Positions 11,352-24,600 of a stretch of 64,000 bases of DNA are shown in pieces (position 1 is the stretch's first letter; every line of letters starts with the position of its first letter). The translations under genes were made by a program, and so were the position numbers. The notes beneath the pieces are model-generated. The model was not told where the DNA came from, ran no database searches, and was given only the letters and a program-made list of their open reading frames with translations. This DNA comes from Ophiura sarsii (taxonomy: Eukaryota > Echinodermata > Ophiuroidea > Amphilepidida > Ophiuridae): the NCBI GenBank assembly GCA_035610835.1, contig CM069459.1:21963636-22027635 (forward strand), read 5' to 3'.

Positions 11352-12377
11352 CGACGGTCATTCAATAAGTTCTACCTCCTCACTCATAACATCGCAAATA
11401 TGAATGTCGGCCTCATGACATTTGTCATGATTGTAGCTCTGAATCATAGCTACACATTTATAAATCATAATTGATATCTGTTTCACTTGTATGTTTGATA
11501 TGATGCGTCAAAGCCAGAGAGAGATTTTGGACAACGGAAACGGAAAATTCCTTTAAAATAAATGCATGTGTTTCGGTTTTCCCCCCTGCATTGTATGGTT
11601 ATATATAAGAGCACAATTTATATACTGAACATGGAAAACAATAAATGATATCTGAATATATTACAGTATTTATCATTTATAAATACGATTGTAAGAAATA
11701 TAAGCCCGGGTGGGCAAGCAAATAGTGTAATATCAACTCAAATGTACTGCAATGCCTTTAGCATACTAGAATACTGCTAATCAGTCAAATTGTCGTTGTT
11801 GCAAGTCAAGCAACAGTGATGCCTCGTATGTTAAACATCTTGAATCTTGAACATGATAGTCACTTAATGAGTCTTCCTTATGTATAATCTTCAGAATAGT
11901 CAATCAGGTAGTCAATGGTGGTAATCTGTATATTGGAAATCTCTTAATTCTCATGAAAATCAAATATGACTTTTGCTGGTCCTCCAGGGAGGGTAACATT
12001 TATTGTTGTCCTGATCGGATTCTGGCTAATCAGAGGGCATAATGTTTCCTAAAGAAATCACCTTTATTGTTTATAGTCTGTTAAAGAGGACGTATCTAAC
12101 ATTTAGAACGGTTATAATTGACCGATAGGTACGTTTTGTCTCTTAGCCTGAATTTGCCAAATTAATAACACTTCGGCGATATTTTGCTATTTTTTATCCG
12201 TGTCCGTCACACTAAATTGAAGTTTGGTTTCACTACATCTCCAGAAGCAGATCAATATAGACTAGATTTGTAGCGGAGGTTCTAAGCTACAATTACAATT
12301 GTGTAATGTTTCATAAGATTGGCTTTTAAAATAACAAAGTAATGAGGTAGGAGGTAGAACTTATTGAATGTCCCTCG
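11352..12377. mobile_element. mariner/Tc1-like non-autonomous element
   Basis: Inverted ends share CATTCAATAAGTTCTACC on the left and its complement on the right, bordered by TA (11,350-11,351 and 12,378-12,379). The ATTCAATAAGT end and TA duplication resemble mariner-type elements. The roughly 1 kb interior lacks a transposase frame. Confidence 0.65.
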
Positions 12378-12660
12378 TAGATAAAAAATACTTAAACAAA
12401 TACAAATTGTGAAATGTTGTTTTCAAGAGCGGCACATAACAGTCCTATAATATACGCAAGTACCATTCCCTGGGGATATTTCCGGTATGGGTATTTAAAA
12501 GGTCATAATGGCGATCGGGTGATTTTACGCATATAATTTCACGCGGTGAGAGTATCGGAATAGTGATTTGAACTTCGGGAGTTGCATATCTAAATACATA
12601 AAGCCTGGTTGGTGGTAAGTAGGGCCTACATTTAAAATATAATGTTCGTATTTTGTTGTA

Positions 12661-12845
12661 CGCATGATGACGCACCCTTGACGCACCCCGTAAAGTGACT
12701 GACATTGACGCACCCATTCGTCAATATTGTGACAGATTAATAGCTGCCCATGGCGTGCCCTGTGTCAAGAATGTGGTGGTAAATGACGCACCCATGACGC
12801 ACCTCCGGGGGTCGTATAGTGCGTCATACAACTGATATGTGCATA
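12661..12845 (+). mobile_element. Partial copy of the MITE at 7,119-7,445
   Basis: It shares the right-end words GGTCGTATAGTGCGTC and ACAACTGATA and the internal GACGCACC repeats. The matching left end was not found, so it appears truncated. Confidence 0.6.
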
Positions 12846-12917
12846 CTTATTCAATATGAGCTATTTTCAATGGGGATTCATCGAAGGCACCTATTTTGGG
12901 AAAAGTGTACTTTAGGT

Positions 12918-13068
12918 CCCAGATACTGGTATATCAGTATCGTTCAATACTGGGACATTGAAATTGCCAGTATCGGTCGATACTGGTACGATTTAACTAT
13001 TCCAGTACCGGACGATACTGGTACACATGATACCAGTGTGATTTGTCCTTGTATTGGACGACACTGGT
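12918..13068. repeat. Array of palindromic CCAGTATCG/CGATACTGG words
   Basis: Four or five imperfect copies of a short palindrome with the core CAGTATCG...CGATACTG are spaced 30-45 bp apart. The same word family recurs at 49,408-49,705. Confidence 0.6.
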
Positions 13069-13204
13069 ACATAATTAATTTCCCCACTTATCTTATTGTA
13101 ATTTGATTTGGGCAGATTCAAATAACACCAATCTCCACCAAATCCACCTTAAACAAAAACGAATAATGAGACTATGCTCGAATTCTCACTGACTTGAGCA
13201 TAAC

Positions 13205-13523
13205 CCGCCCTTATTTAAGAAGTTTAATACCCTGACAATTTATGATATTCACAAGCTGACTCTTTGTTTATTTATGTATAATAACGCATTCAACAATTTT
13301 CCCGATACTTTGACCGATTATTTCATTAAAAATAGATCAATTCATAGCTACCCAACACGCATTTCTTCATTATATCGTCCCTTTAATTTTACCTATAATT
13401 TAGCCAGACATACGATTAGACATACTGCTATGGAATTCAGTGAATAGCGAGTTTAAAAATGCCAAATCACCATATGTATTTAAAAGAAAGTTTAAGTTAT
13501 ATCTTCTTTCATATTACCAATAA
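13205..13523 (+). pseudogene. C-terminal remnant of a CR1/L2-like non-LTR reverse transcriptase
   Basis: The frame from about 13,205 to 13,437 contains a tail motif seen in CR1/L2/jockey-like ORF2 proteins: S-Y-P-T-R-x-S-x-L-Y-R-P, then R-H-T-x-x-x-x-A. After one frameshift near 13,432 it continues W-N-S-V-N-S...F-K-R-K-F-K-L-Y-L-L to a stop at 13,521-13,523. Only the last 100 or so codons survive, as expected of a 5'-truncated insertion. The following 380 bp are probably its 3' UTR and include a tandemly repeated 33-bp block (13,797-13,857). Confidence 0.65.
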
Positions 13524-14274
13524 TCAATTAATCATTTTTAAAGTTTAAAGTTTACCGTTTACCACATGAGAAATTGTACCACATGAGATTATTATGTTAT
13601 AGCTGATGCCGTCATTACCATGATTACTGCCTACACGTTGCACATGTTCTGTCCGGTCTTATTTACACATGTCATGTCCTGTCTCTTGTTTGTAGTCGTC
13701 TTCTTTGTAGTACTTTTAAGTAATTATCATATTTATCATGAAATTATCAGGGTGACAAATATACTTCGAGCTGTGCTCCTTTTGGTTTTTCCCCACCTTT
13801 GTTTTCTAATAATTTGCTTGTATGGTTACCTTTGTTTTCTAATAATTTGCTTGTATGATGTATTATATACTATGGTGAAAATAAAACTGAACTTACTGAA
13901 CTATTAAATGGCAGTCAAACTAAGCAAATAAACCACAACATTGATGGGATCTTGTTGGCACACTGATTTATAAGAGCTTGAACAATGTATGTGAGGCTAT
14001 TACTGACTCGCATGCACTGTAAGTTGAATTTAAGCAATTTAAAAAAAATATCTTAACGATCCCAAGCTGGAATCTTCATTTTTGATTTAAGGTAAACCAT
14101 CTTTGCAACTGGATATCATTTCCAAGATGTTTTAAAGATGGCGCACAGATTAACGGAGGTGCAAAAATGGCTCAAAATGGTAAAAAGAACATTATGAATT
14201 TTTCGTAGAAAAATTCCAGAATGGAAACTTACTATTTTTCCATACGGTTTTCAACAACTTGTCTGTTGTCTTCC

Positions 14275-14545
14275 TCAGTGGATTGTGTTTATGTTTATAT
14301 TGCTGTTTAATCGGATGACAGCAGGTAAATTGTTCCATATTCTTGCCGCTGCAATCCCAAAGGCTCTGTTGCCCCACTGCGTTTTTGTACGATTCAATTT
14401 TAAGAGACCTTGCTCTGACGAACGAAGAGCACGCCGAGGATTGTATGGTTGAACAGAGTCAACAAGATATACGGGTGCTTTACCAAGTTGTATTTTGTAG
14501 ATGAGTAAAGAGTATTTGAAGACAATGCGTTGCTCCCCATTTGAA
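14275..14545 (-). pseudogene. C-terminal remnant of a second non-LTR reverse transcriptase
   Basis: The minus-strand frame reads Q-L-G-K-A-P-V-Y-L, then Y-N-P-R-R-A-L-R-S, then G-N-R-A-F-G-I-A-A-A-R-I-W-N-N-L-P before a stop. The R-A-F...A-A-x-R-x-W-N-x-L-P ending is the usual C-terminus of jockey/CR1-group ORF2 proteins. Only about 90 codons remain. The adjoining sequence to about 14,195 is probably element-derived. Confidence 0.6.
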
Positions 14546-14655
14546 TGGGATCTTGTTGGCGCATCAAATTATAAGGTCTTGAAACTGCATAAGGGCGCTG
14601 TAGGTCAAGGGTTCAAGGTCAACGTAATGTGACGCGCCAACGAGATCCCAACGAT
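14545..14655. repeat. Short hairpin repeat
   Basis: TGGGATCTTGTTGGCGC at the left is mirrored by GCGCCAACGAGATCCCA at the right. A similar left-end word occurs at about 13,945, suggesting a small dispersed family. Confidence 0.55.
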
Positions 14656-15422
14656 TTTGTTTCACTTTTGTTACGTACCCAACTGGAGGTTTCAAAATAT
14701 GTTTTCCATTCGTTGGGATATACATGGTGTGCATAGATATACTTAGGGTCCATATCCAAACTCTCAGTGCTTTTAAATTGTTTTTCTAGCGATTTCAAAG
14801 CGCTTTTCCAACGGTATTTCGTTCTATTGTTAAAAGCATCGGAAAAAGATCGGTGATTAACTAGAAACCTCTCTACTTATCTGGCGTTAACAATAGAACT
14901 ATTGTAGTGCTCTGGATGACTCAATTAGTGAAGCAGACACATCAAAGCGCGAGGAAGGTTGTGTTATATTCTTTAAGAAATACTATTTATAAGCTTTTTA
15001 AATCCGATCATAAAATGTTTACGTTCACCGCCGATCAATGTATCTGGTCGTCTAGAAATATGAATTAAGCTACCGCTCCATCACTCTATTCATCTATTGT
15101 TTGGCGCAGTATTGCCAAGATATTGTGAAAGTAGCCCATTTTCCCCTTCATTCCATTGAAATCAATGCTGAAAACATTTTGGCGATAGGTCACGTAACAT
15201 ATTTGTACAATGGATGGGTGATGACGGAGGGGGCGTAATATATTGACCATCGTGTTTGGAAGTATTATAGGCCTACAATATAATACCTATGTATTATACA
15301 ATATATAATCCAAGTCATTAGTTTAGAGAGGATATTGTTTCCGACTTTTGTCCTTTCGATTTTTAAGAGATATTTGTATTTTGAACCCTATGTAATGTTT
15401 TTCTTCAAAACGTTTATGTATA

Positions 15423-15496
15423 GCCTTCATTAGCTCAAACGTCAAAGCGCCGGCTTCACAATCATGAGGTCAGTGGTTCGAATCCTGCGGATGGGG
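15423..15496 (+). pseudogene. Degenerate tRNA-like sequence
   Basis: It has an A-box-like TAGCTCAAACGTCAAAGCGC and a perfect B-box core GGTTCGAATCC. The anticodon and T stems are poorly paired, although the loop would read CAC (valine) if folded. It is better read as a tRNA pseudogene or SINE head than as a working tRNA. Confidence 0.5.
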
Positions 15497-16124
15497 ATGG
15501 TTTTCTTTTCTGTTTTGTTATTACACTGTTTGTTTTTATAAATTGACAGGATTGCTTATCGTTCGCTATATTTATTGAATGGTGAATGATACTTTTTTTC
15601 TTTTGCAATTTTCACTGCGATAAAGAATGTTCTGTAAATATAATTGTGTTTACTACTCCTAGGCCTACATTGAATGGCCCCTAGCTAGTCTATGAACATG
15701 ATCTGCAAAGGCCAATTGTTATGTAAATAAGAAGCCAGTCGGCTCATGTCCTTGAATCGATTGACCTATTTCCTACACCACCGAAACATTATTTCAATAA
15801 TAATAATACAGGCACATTGATTTGTATTACATAACGGCTGGCATTTACTTTACAAATTTAGCTCAATCGATAATAACACACAAAGAGTTTCTATTGTATT
15901 GGCATGTTGCATAGGAATAGGACAGTTCGGTGGTATACCGCGGTTCATTCACATTTCATGATGCCTTGCACACTAAACAGTCAGTGGAAAATTAAAATGA
16001 AATCGCAAATAATTCCACATTCCAAAATAAACTATAATTGAACAAAAATGAATAATTATACGAATGATAAACAATATCGAAAACTAATACAAAATGTATA
16101 TAAACGATTAAAATAAAATTTCAA

Positions 16125-16197
16125 GACGTGATAGGAGTCGAACCCACGACCTCCGGTTTACTAGTCCAATGCTCTACCGCTGAGCCAACTATGCGCT
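16125..16197 (-). pseudogene. tRNA-Thr(AGT)-like sequence, probably non-functional
   Basis: On the minus strand a D-arm (GGCTCAGCGGTAGAGC), an anticodon loop CTAGTAA (anticodon AGT) and a T-arm with GGGTTCGACTCC are recognisable. The acceptor ends pair poorly and the anticodon stem has a mismatch and G-U pairs. I therefore call it tRNA-derived rather than an active gene. Confidence 0.5.
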
Positions 16198-16613
16198 ATG
16201 TGAACGCAATAACAAACAAAAGTAATATGGTTCAACATACCACTCTTCTCTAAATTGGATGTTTAAAATGCTTTATATTTCTTAATCTTTGTTGTTTTAA
16301 GATAGTTTCTCGTTCAAAAGTTGATTATTTACTGTTAAAGAAAGTAATTCTGATTTAAATGTAACGAATAACACTATTTTGAAACAATTCTAGATTATAT
16401 TTCGTTTGTACAGCATTTTGTCGATTTATGTGCACACTTTTACGACTTAGTATTGCATCATGGGCTTTTTGCCGGGCACGCGAGGACTTGGGAGCGAAGC
16501 GAGTCATGTGATTTTTGTCCAGGACAAACACTTGAGATGTACACGCCCCTTTGCAAGTGTACGGGGAAGTGTACGGGTGAACATGACAAACCAAAACAGT
16601 CTAGTAAGTAACC

Positions 16614-16687
16614 GCCTCCGTGGCGCAATTGGTAAGCGCGTTCGGCTGTTACCCGAAAGGTTGGTGGTTCGAGGCCAGCCGGGGGCG
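16614..16687 (+). tRNA. tRNA-Asn (GTT)
   Basis: The 7-bp acceptor GCCTCCG/CGGGGGC pairs fully with one G-U. The D-stem is GCGC/GCGC, the anticodon stem is TTCGG/CCGAA and the loop is CTGTTAC, giving anticodon GTT. The T-arm has one mismatched pair. Length is 74 nt including the discriminator base, the usual size for eukaryotic tRNA-Asn. Internal A and B boxes (TGGCGCAATTGG and GGTTCGAGG) serve as the RNA polymerase III promoter. The downstream T-rich TTGTTTCTTTTT would act as terminator. The T-stem mismatch leaves some chance that it is a recent pseudogene. Confidence 0.8.
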
Positions 16688-18400
16688 TTGTTTCTTTTTG
16701 CATTCAATGTAGATCGACAAATCACATCACAGTAAAAATTTAATGTTGACAAAATCACAGACCACTTACACAAAAATCGCATCTGCACATGCTCCTGTCG
16801 TGATCGAAATCCAACACACAAGCAATGGGCGAGTTTTATAAGTGTTACGATAAGCCTAGCAATGAATAGGCGGCTATAAACATATCGTTTGAGTCGGGGT
16901 CGCCCAGGGTCTCAAAAAGGGGGCTAAAGAACTGAACTGAGTGGATTTTATGACGAAAAATATGGTCTTATAGGAACTGATTTTTTCCCCAAAAAAATTG
17001 GTCTTGAGAACTAGCCTATAGTTCAATTTTCGATTTATTTTGGTTTAAGAACGCAAAATTTTCGAAAAATTGGGGCTTTGGAACACAAAATTGGTGCTTT
17101 GGAACGCGATTTTTGAATTTTTAATGAAAACGGGGTCTTAAGAACTGATGCAGGCTCAAAAGGGGGGGGGGGGGGGGGGTCATAAGAACTAGCAGCAGAG
17201 GGTGAAAAGGGGGTCTTCAGCGCGGCACCTAACTATACCCTTTTCAAATGTCAGTGCCCCCCCGGGACTTGTACTAGAAACCCGATAGGTGTACAATCTG
17301 GCAAATGGGTCGCTCTCTACGTCACAACAGGGGTCGGGTGAATACTGGTCAGCTTAATAACACAATCTTCCTCGCGCTTTCATGTGTCTGCTTCACTAAT
17401 TGGGCCATCAAGAGTACTACAATAGTTAACACTAGATAAGTAGAGAGGTTTCTAGTTAATCACCGATCTTTTTCCGATGCTTTTAACAATAGAACGAAAT
17501 ACCGTTGGAAAAGCGCTTTGAAATCGCTAGAAAAACAATTTAAAAGCACTCAGAGTTTGGATATGGACCCTTATGGGGAACGTAGTAATCGTGTTACTGT
17601 TTTTTTCCCTGAAATGTCGGTGATATTTTACAACCGAACCAAAAATGTTAGGAATTTTAAAATTTGCCTAATATGGTATAATGGTATGGTAATGTATCAC
17701 TGATTGTTTTATACAGTTGATCTGAGGACCCATGAATCACAACACACCCAAAATGGTACACTCTTACAGGCAAAGACTGTTAATTCTAAACACAAACCAT
17801 GGGCTTTTGATATCATAATGTGCTGAAGATGGTCACTAGCATATTTTAATTGGCATACTGCTTCTGAAATGCCATAATTATATCAATATAAATGCATAAT
17901 ATCTTTAGAAATCTATCACAGTCTGAATGTCGGTAACCTTTTCATACTGCAGTGTGTTCAGGTTGTTTAGAAGATCGTAATACACGTGTGGATAACACTA
18001 AAACCTAATGCTCTTGGACTAAAAGTACGCTTGTCCCGTTCACCACAATGATAATTACCCAGCATGCGATTATTTTTTGATTTGACATCTGCACTGATAA
18101 AATGGAATCACGCTGTTCAATGACACCAGCTACACTATTAATCTGAGTTCAATGAAAGCGAAAAAGAAGAAAAACCCCCATAAAAACGATAAAAAAATAT
18201 CAGCATACGCTCGTAACTAAAATTATTGTTTTAAGAGTTGTATATTCTGTATATTCTCTTCAATCAGACAAACTTGAAGTGAACTTTTACAGAGGACTCA
18301 ATTTTATATGAAATATTTTCATTTATAATTCACTGAATTTAAGTTGACGCACCTTGATTCAGAAGCCTAATCGAGTGGCGGCAAGGGACCGGCTCCTCTT

Positions 18401-18665
18401 AAGGCCCTGTCACACTGTTGCGTATAGAGCTAACTATTGCCCGACCTTTTGGAAATTTGGGTGTACGTTCGTGTAAATTGTCATTCGTTCGTGGCATATT
18501 TGGCATACGTTAGCGGTTGAATTCGTTAGCGGTTCGCTAAGTAGGAGTCGCAGAGGTACGTTTGGGTTAAGGAACATTTTGAGCATGTTCAAAATTGTGA
18601 GCGGCCCCAACGTGCGAAACGATCACGCGACGAATGCTCAACGATACAGTGTGACAGAGCCTTTA
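18401..18665. mobile_element. MITE with GGCCCTGTCACACTGT ends
   Basis: The left GGCCCTGTCACACTGT is mirrored by ACAGTGTGACAGAGCC on the right. It is about 265 bp and non-coding. Its counterpart in copy B (50,429-51,050) is interrupted by a younger insertion. Confidence 0.7.
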
Positions 18666-21526
18666 TGAATTACGATTTGTCGATTGCAATTTGTCAGTGG
18701 GTTTGATGATTAAACCGGCAGGTGAAGTTCATGAATCAATTCTACTTTACACTATTTTAAGATTTACACGCACTAATGTGAAGACAAGTTTTAGTCGGTA
18801 TTCGAATATATATCATTTGCCAGTTCTTATATAGCACTTTACAAAGTGCTTTTGCCAATTATTATTGCTATCATCATGAATCCATCAGAATCCATTCGCT
18901 TCATATAGGCGGCTCTAGGCCACGCAAATAGATAATTGCAATACGCCAGCAGTTTCATAAAATAAATTTAACACTCTATCTAGAGGAGTTCCAGATTTAC
19001 ACAAAAATATGTGTGACATCAAAATCGCGGCCGATTTTCTAAAACAAATAACGAAAACCAAACAGGCGACGCTACTTCTTCAGTCTAAGAAAGGTACGTT
19101 GTTTTCTTCAAATGTCCTCAATATTATCGTTCAAAAACCACAGGGATTGTTTCTGACGGTTAATATTTATCATTTTAGGGACAAAATGGAATTTTAAATT
19201 CGGCCGAAAATAGTTCTTTAAATATAATACGACGTCCTATCGGTTCCATACCATACCATACACAAATAATACGGACCCTAATAACTCACGGAAATATATT
19301 AAAACAACAATTAGGTATGCAAATGGTATTTTAATTAGTAATGCAAGAGGATCGTAATTGACAATTTGACGAAATTGAGCTTTAGATGGATTATTAACAC
19401 ATAGACTTTTACATACATTTCACACTATTTTAGATATTTATGATATTTTGGATGATTTATGAAAAGCCAAATTCAATTTACTTTTCCAAGAGTGTCGTAA
19501 GTGCCACTTACTTACGACAGTCTTGCATTAACCTAAATTTGTTTTACGACCCTCTCGCATTAATGAATTAACACTTTAATTTCTACGGACATTATTTTTT
19601 ACGGAGAACATTATAGAAAAACATTACAGTTATTTGATCAAATATTACCAGTTCATTTGTGTTTTATAATGCAAGAAAAAAACACCATTTGCATTCAGAG
19701 ATTTTCAAGCGATCTGTCCAAGACGGTAAGTGGCATACATCAATGTCTTGCATTAAGTTGAAAACGCGGCTTGCACTTACGACATTGAAAATGGTTGATT
19801 ATTCATTTGTGTGAGATTTTGAAAAGTAAGTGCATGATTTTAAATGAAGAGCGACAACTCCGCCTTCATTCACTGTAAAATGTATGATATTCCCTATAAA
19901 CACCACATTATAAAGTCCAAAAATGCTTCTCCTGAAAAATAATTATGAAACTTTATAGAAAATGCTGATAATTAGTGATGATGAAACGATGGTCTCTTGA
20001 CAGCGTAACATACATATTCATTTCAACAACCCCGTGGACCATAGTGGCGAAGCATAGACACAGTCACCTGTGAATGATTAGCAAATGCACCAATAGCATG
20101 CTTAGATACAGTCACGTGTGCTTATTAGCATATGCATTGGCCAATGGCATCAGACAGCTTATAGCAACTCCATTCGGTTGCTCCTGTTTCTCATTGTAAG
20201 TATGCTGTTGAAATACACGTTGTAGATTCATTTGTATTTTATGGTTAACTAAAATGTGTATATTGAGAAGAAACAAAAACAAATCCAATATCTGACTGAT
20301 TTGAGTAGAAGAAGGAAGTTGCTCGCTGTAAGTATTGGATTCGCCAACAGGTTAGTTTGTTATTACATTTAGGAAACTACGTTAATGTATTAAGTGGTCT
20401 ATTGCATTTGAAACCAATATACCCACTATGGTGGACATTTCCTTCATCTCACCCACACGGAGTGTGAATTTCACATTGGGGTTATCTGCATGGGCAACTC
20501 TTGAAATCTTCACTCCCTAAGGATTTCCACAGACAAATGAAACAAACTAAAAAGTCTTACCTTATTTATATACTATGTAGACTCTACCATTTAATGATAT
20601 CTACAAAGGTAATGACAATTATTATACAAGATATGTTCTAATCGGGTTTTTTAGGATAATTAATGCTGTTCAGTTTTTCATACTCTGTGACAAAGATCAC
20701 CGCCAATCAGGACTGTGGATACATTGCTTTGATCCAGGGCACTAATCCAGAAAGAAACCCACAAGAAGCGACAATAGCTCCATTGTTTAAATTTTGAAAG
20801 AAGTATTGGGATCAGCAACGTACAAGAAGTGATATGATTGTTGCGATGGTGATTCTCTGACTATAAATCCATGATGGATGAAAAGTATAATTATAGTACT
20901 TTACTCACATTTGAGCGTAACGTTTCATGCTCAACAAAGCGCAATTCACTAGTTGATATATGTTCTCTACACGAGGAAAGCTCTATTATTAGTCAGACGA
21001 ATCTATACTCCGATGTCTCTATAGTGCGACCTATGTAAATTCATAAAAGGTCCTTTTAAAAAATGGTTCCTAGTTCGATTTGCAAAAGGGTTCTCTAGTC
21101 CGAAAAGGTTTCACTGTTCTTTAATCCGAATATTTAAAAAGGGTCTTTAGTCCGAAATTTGAAATAGTGTTTGTAATTGTAAAAAGAAAAAGAAAAATAT
21201 CAATCATAATATGGGAACAAAGGAGAATTATGTGCGAATCGGTGTCAATAATTGAAAAACGAAGAAGGAACATAAAGCATCGTGGGTGACGGCTAACATA
21301 TGGTTTACGATTGTTCACGATTAACGAGATTTACGTGAAACATGAAAAACTACTTAATTGAATTAGTCACTTTTCTAGCGTAAGCTGCGTACATGTAATA
21401 TTGACGGGAAAGCTCCTTTTGGAAATATTGCCTCTTTTATAAAAAAATAAAAAAATAAGAATTCACTGGCTTTTATGTATTAAATCTGCACTAAATGTAC
21501 ATCTTTGATCAACAATAGAACAGTTA

Positions 21527-21600
21527 ATCCAGTTTAGCATAGTGGCCATGCCCTATGGTTCCCTAACAGGAATCCGAGGTTCGATTCCTCAACTATAAAC
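21527..21600 (+). repeat. tRNA-derived SINE head, copy A
   Basis: TTTAGCATAGTGGCC resembles a tRNA A-box and GAGGTTCGATTCC matches the B-box. Stems do not pair well. A near-identical copy lies at 57,909-57,980 and a related one at 39,426-39,498, so it is best read as a SINE-like tRNA-derived repeat. Confidence 0.5.
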
Positions 21601-21616
21601 ATGGCTGTTATAACAT

Positions 21617-24600
21617 ATATGGTCGAATCCAACGAAAAGTGTCCACGGCTAGATTTTTAGGGTCCAGTTTCAAAATGCTGCGATCTCTTATTCCTTTTCC
21701 CCACGCAAAGTCAACATATCAAGCTTGTATGGAAAAAAAGTGCAATCACTAATCTCTCCAATTGACCACGTGGCGGAATGATGAAGTTGAAGGTACACTT
21801 CTCCATGTTACCTACAAATACAAGTAGCATATTTTGATTAAGTGATGATTATTCCACCTATTTACATATTTCATTCAAATTTGTGATTGTTTTGTATTCA
21901 GAAGATGCTAATGCTGATAGAAAGTGATCATATTTGTCCAGGTACTCATTTTGTTTTACATTTTAGATTCACACAGTTAGGTAGCATTTTCACGCTCTCA
22001 ATACTTTGAAACATGAGGTTGAGTCACATTGTGTACTTTCACCAAGATTATTTTAATGAACATTTGTTTTCATGTACCTCAAAGAGGGGGAATGACCCTT
22101 TCTGTAAAATTTAGAATTTTGAGCATGCGCCCAAAACCTAAGTACATAGAGGAATGTGGAAATTTGGTATTCGAAGGTAACAGTTAATGTATACGTAGGT
22201 AAGAGAAGTAAAACTGTAATAAATTAATGTTCTACTTAATCTATGTTACATTTTGGGTTGAAATAATCATGCAGGGTTGTTAACAATATTTGTATTTTTA
22301 AATAAACATGTTAAAACATGTTTAAATCATAATAGTATGAACAATTCCCAGGAGTTTACTTTTAATAGATACTAGCATATTAATTTAATGTTGAAAAAAT
22401 ATACAATATCTAACTGTCAGTTGTAATATAGGTTTATTAAGAACAATATGTCAGGCAACATTTTTAAGCATTCTTATAAGAGAAAAACATGTTAAGACTT
22501 AAAAACACGGTGCTTACACTGCAACAATCAAAGTATTCGTAGGTAACACATTTGTTCTCAACTTCAACTTCGTTGACTAAGAACAGTTGGATTCGTTGAT
22601 TTAACATAGGTTTAAGGGCAAACTTGTACTCGACGTAGTTGTTTATGTCCTGAATCGCGTGTGAGGGGGAAATGGTGTCATACTTGACTTTATAAGTATA
22701 TTTAAAAATGTGCGCCGAGCGCTGTTTTTACAAAACAATCAGAATTGCGTAATATTCAACATTTGAATAGAACAGCCAGATTAACCAAATAAACATTAAA
22801 ATAATATAAAGCCATGTTCCTATTTCTAAGATATAAAAGAAAACACCCTAAGGGACGCACCATTAGATTTTCAGGGGGGGGGGGGGGGGGGGGGGGGTAG
22901 GAAGTTTTCGGAAGAAAAAAAATTCCCCCTCTATGCAGGCCCAAAAAAAAAAAATCCCCCCCTGATGAGTAAAAAAAAAAAAAAAAAAATTCTACCCCCA
23001 CCCAACTCAATATGAATGGATACATTAAAAAAAAAAATTCGCCGCCTTCGGCGGCGCCAAAAAAAAAATTCATCCCTTGCGGCGGCCAAAAAAAAATAAT
23101 TCTCCACCCAACCCAACTTCCTACCCCCCCCCCCCCCCCCTGAAAATCAAATGGTGCGTCCCTAAGCATCAATAACCTCACTAGTGATAGACATACTGTT
23201 ATTATTCTTGATTCCCTAAGTAAGTTGGTTAAGGCATAGTGAATAGAATTAACCTTTTACACATGATAATTATGGAAGAACATGTTTTATTGTGCTAACG
23301 TATCTGATCATCCAATTTTGTTAGTGTCTTTCTTGCTTGACTTTCAATTATTAAGAATGTGCGTTTAACTTCTACAAACAGTCAGAAGTGTGTAAGTATA
23401 TTTAATATCTGATTTAAGGCAGGATAATGACAACATACATATCGTGCTGGGTTAACATTTCGTAAAGGTATAGTTAAACAATCAATTAACTCGATAGTAA
23501 TTACTGATCTAATTTGGTAAAAAGCATGTTCATCATTAAAACTAAACATGACAAAAATTAAGCACATACATGTAGACACAATTTAATTAAGAAACATCTG
23601 ATCATTCAACCTTGTAATCTCTACTTAACAAGTTTAGTGGTTCTTGTTGTATTTTGTGTGTAGTTAGTTCTTCAGGTCTCTCATGTCGCGAGGATGAATT
23701 ATATCTAATAGAACATAATTATAGGACATTGTAGAATGTTAAGAATGAACGTTTCAGTTTCCGTGTAAATCCAAAATATTGGATCGAATCAACTATTGAA
23801 TAGTTCACCGAGCCATCTTTAATTAGAAAGCGAGCGGTATTTAAGCAAACAGTTTGATTTGCCTGTAACTCATAGTCTTGAATGTCAGGTTATCTGTTTT
23901 AAGCAATAAAACAACCGGTTGCCTTCCTATTTGTTCTAAATAAAGGAGGCAAGTGGAAGTTATTATTTTGAATAGCTGTTTTAAACACGAAAGCCAGATC
24001 GCTTTTTGATTCATTTAATATACTTTGAAATAATTTCATATCAGACCTTATATAATATATAAGTTTAATTTGAGCCGAACATGTTCAAAGTCTAGAACAT
24101 TCAAATATTTTGCCTTTCAGTCCACAACGGAATAAAGCACATACAACTTTCAGCAAGACATTCAGTTGTCAGATTAGAATTAAGATATAATTTCCTAGTT
24201 TGGAATTTGTATCATTCTAAATGTCGTACATAGTCAGTTTTTGTCGAGTTTCAACCGGAGGAAGATTCCGTTTGACATAGAATCACCAATATAATATATT
24301 TTGTCAGATGTAGACAAAATAGGAATTTTATGTTTAGCCTCGACAGAGATATTGTCGGGCATGTGCCTTTCATTAAGATTTTCTTTTAAAATCAACCACT
24401 GCTTAGTTCAATTTCACTAATTAATAAATGTCGGAAGCATTATTCATGAGCAATTTTTGATTTGAGACTGAAATAAGTTAGGCCTACCCTTGATCACCCC
24501 CCTCCCCCACCCCCCACCTTTAAAAATAAAGGAAAAGGTTTTACTTAATGTCTTTTCTCTTAAAATACGTTTCGGTGACATTACACAACCACAGCAAAAA

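Larger units (their letters stand above)
14742..17573. mobile_element. Foldback element with 220-230 bp arms and a 2.4 kb loop
   Basis: 14,742-14,975 is the near-perfect reverse complement of 17,356-17,573. Shared landmarks include GGATATGGACCC, CGCTTTGAAATCGC, GATCTTTTTCCGATGC and AAGTAGAGAGGTTTC. A related single palindrome is at 49,721-49,995. The loop carries no transposase but holds three tRNA or tRNA-like loci. Either the loop was captured by the element or two solo arms landed in opposite orientation; the sequence does not decide between these. Confidence 0.7.
17356..21620 (+). repeat. Segmental duplication, copy A
   Basis: Blocks in the same order and orientation recur at 49,720-58,015: the foldback arm, the block opening GATAATTACCCAGCATGCG (18,047), a MITE at 18,401, the block at 18,990-19,075, the block at 20,070-20,360, the block at 20,560-20,950 and a tRNA-like block at 21,527-21,600. 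About 440 bp after 17,574 and most of 19,090-20,050 have no counterpart in copy B. No protein gene was recognised. A short palindrome (GTCGTAAGTG/CACTTACTTACGAC) lies near 19,494-19,520. Confidence 0.8.

Noticed and set aside
22756..23181. 141-codon minus-strand frame rich in Phe and Gly
   Set aside because: It is a translation of poly-A, poly-C and poly-G blocks in a MITE.
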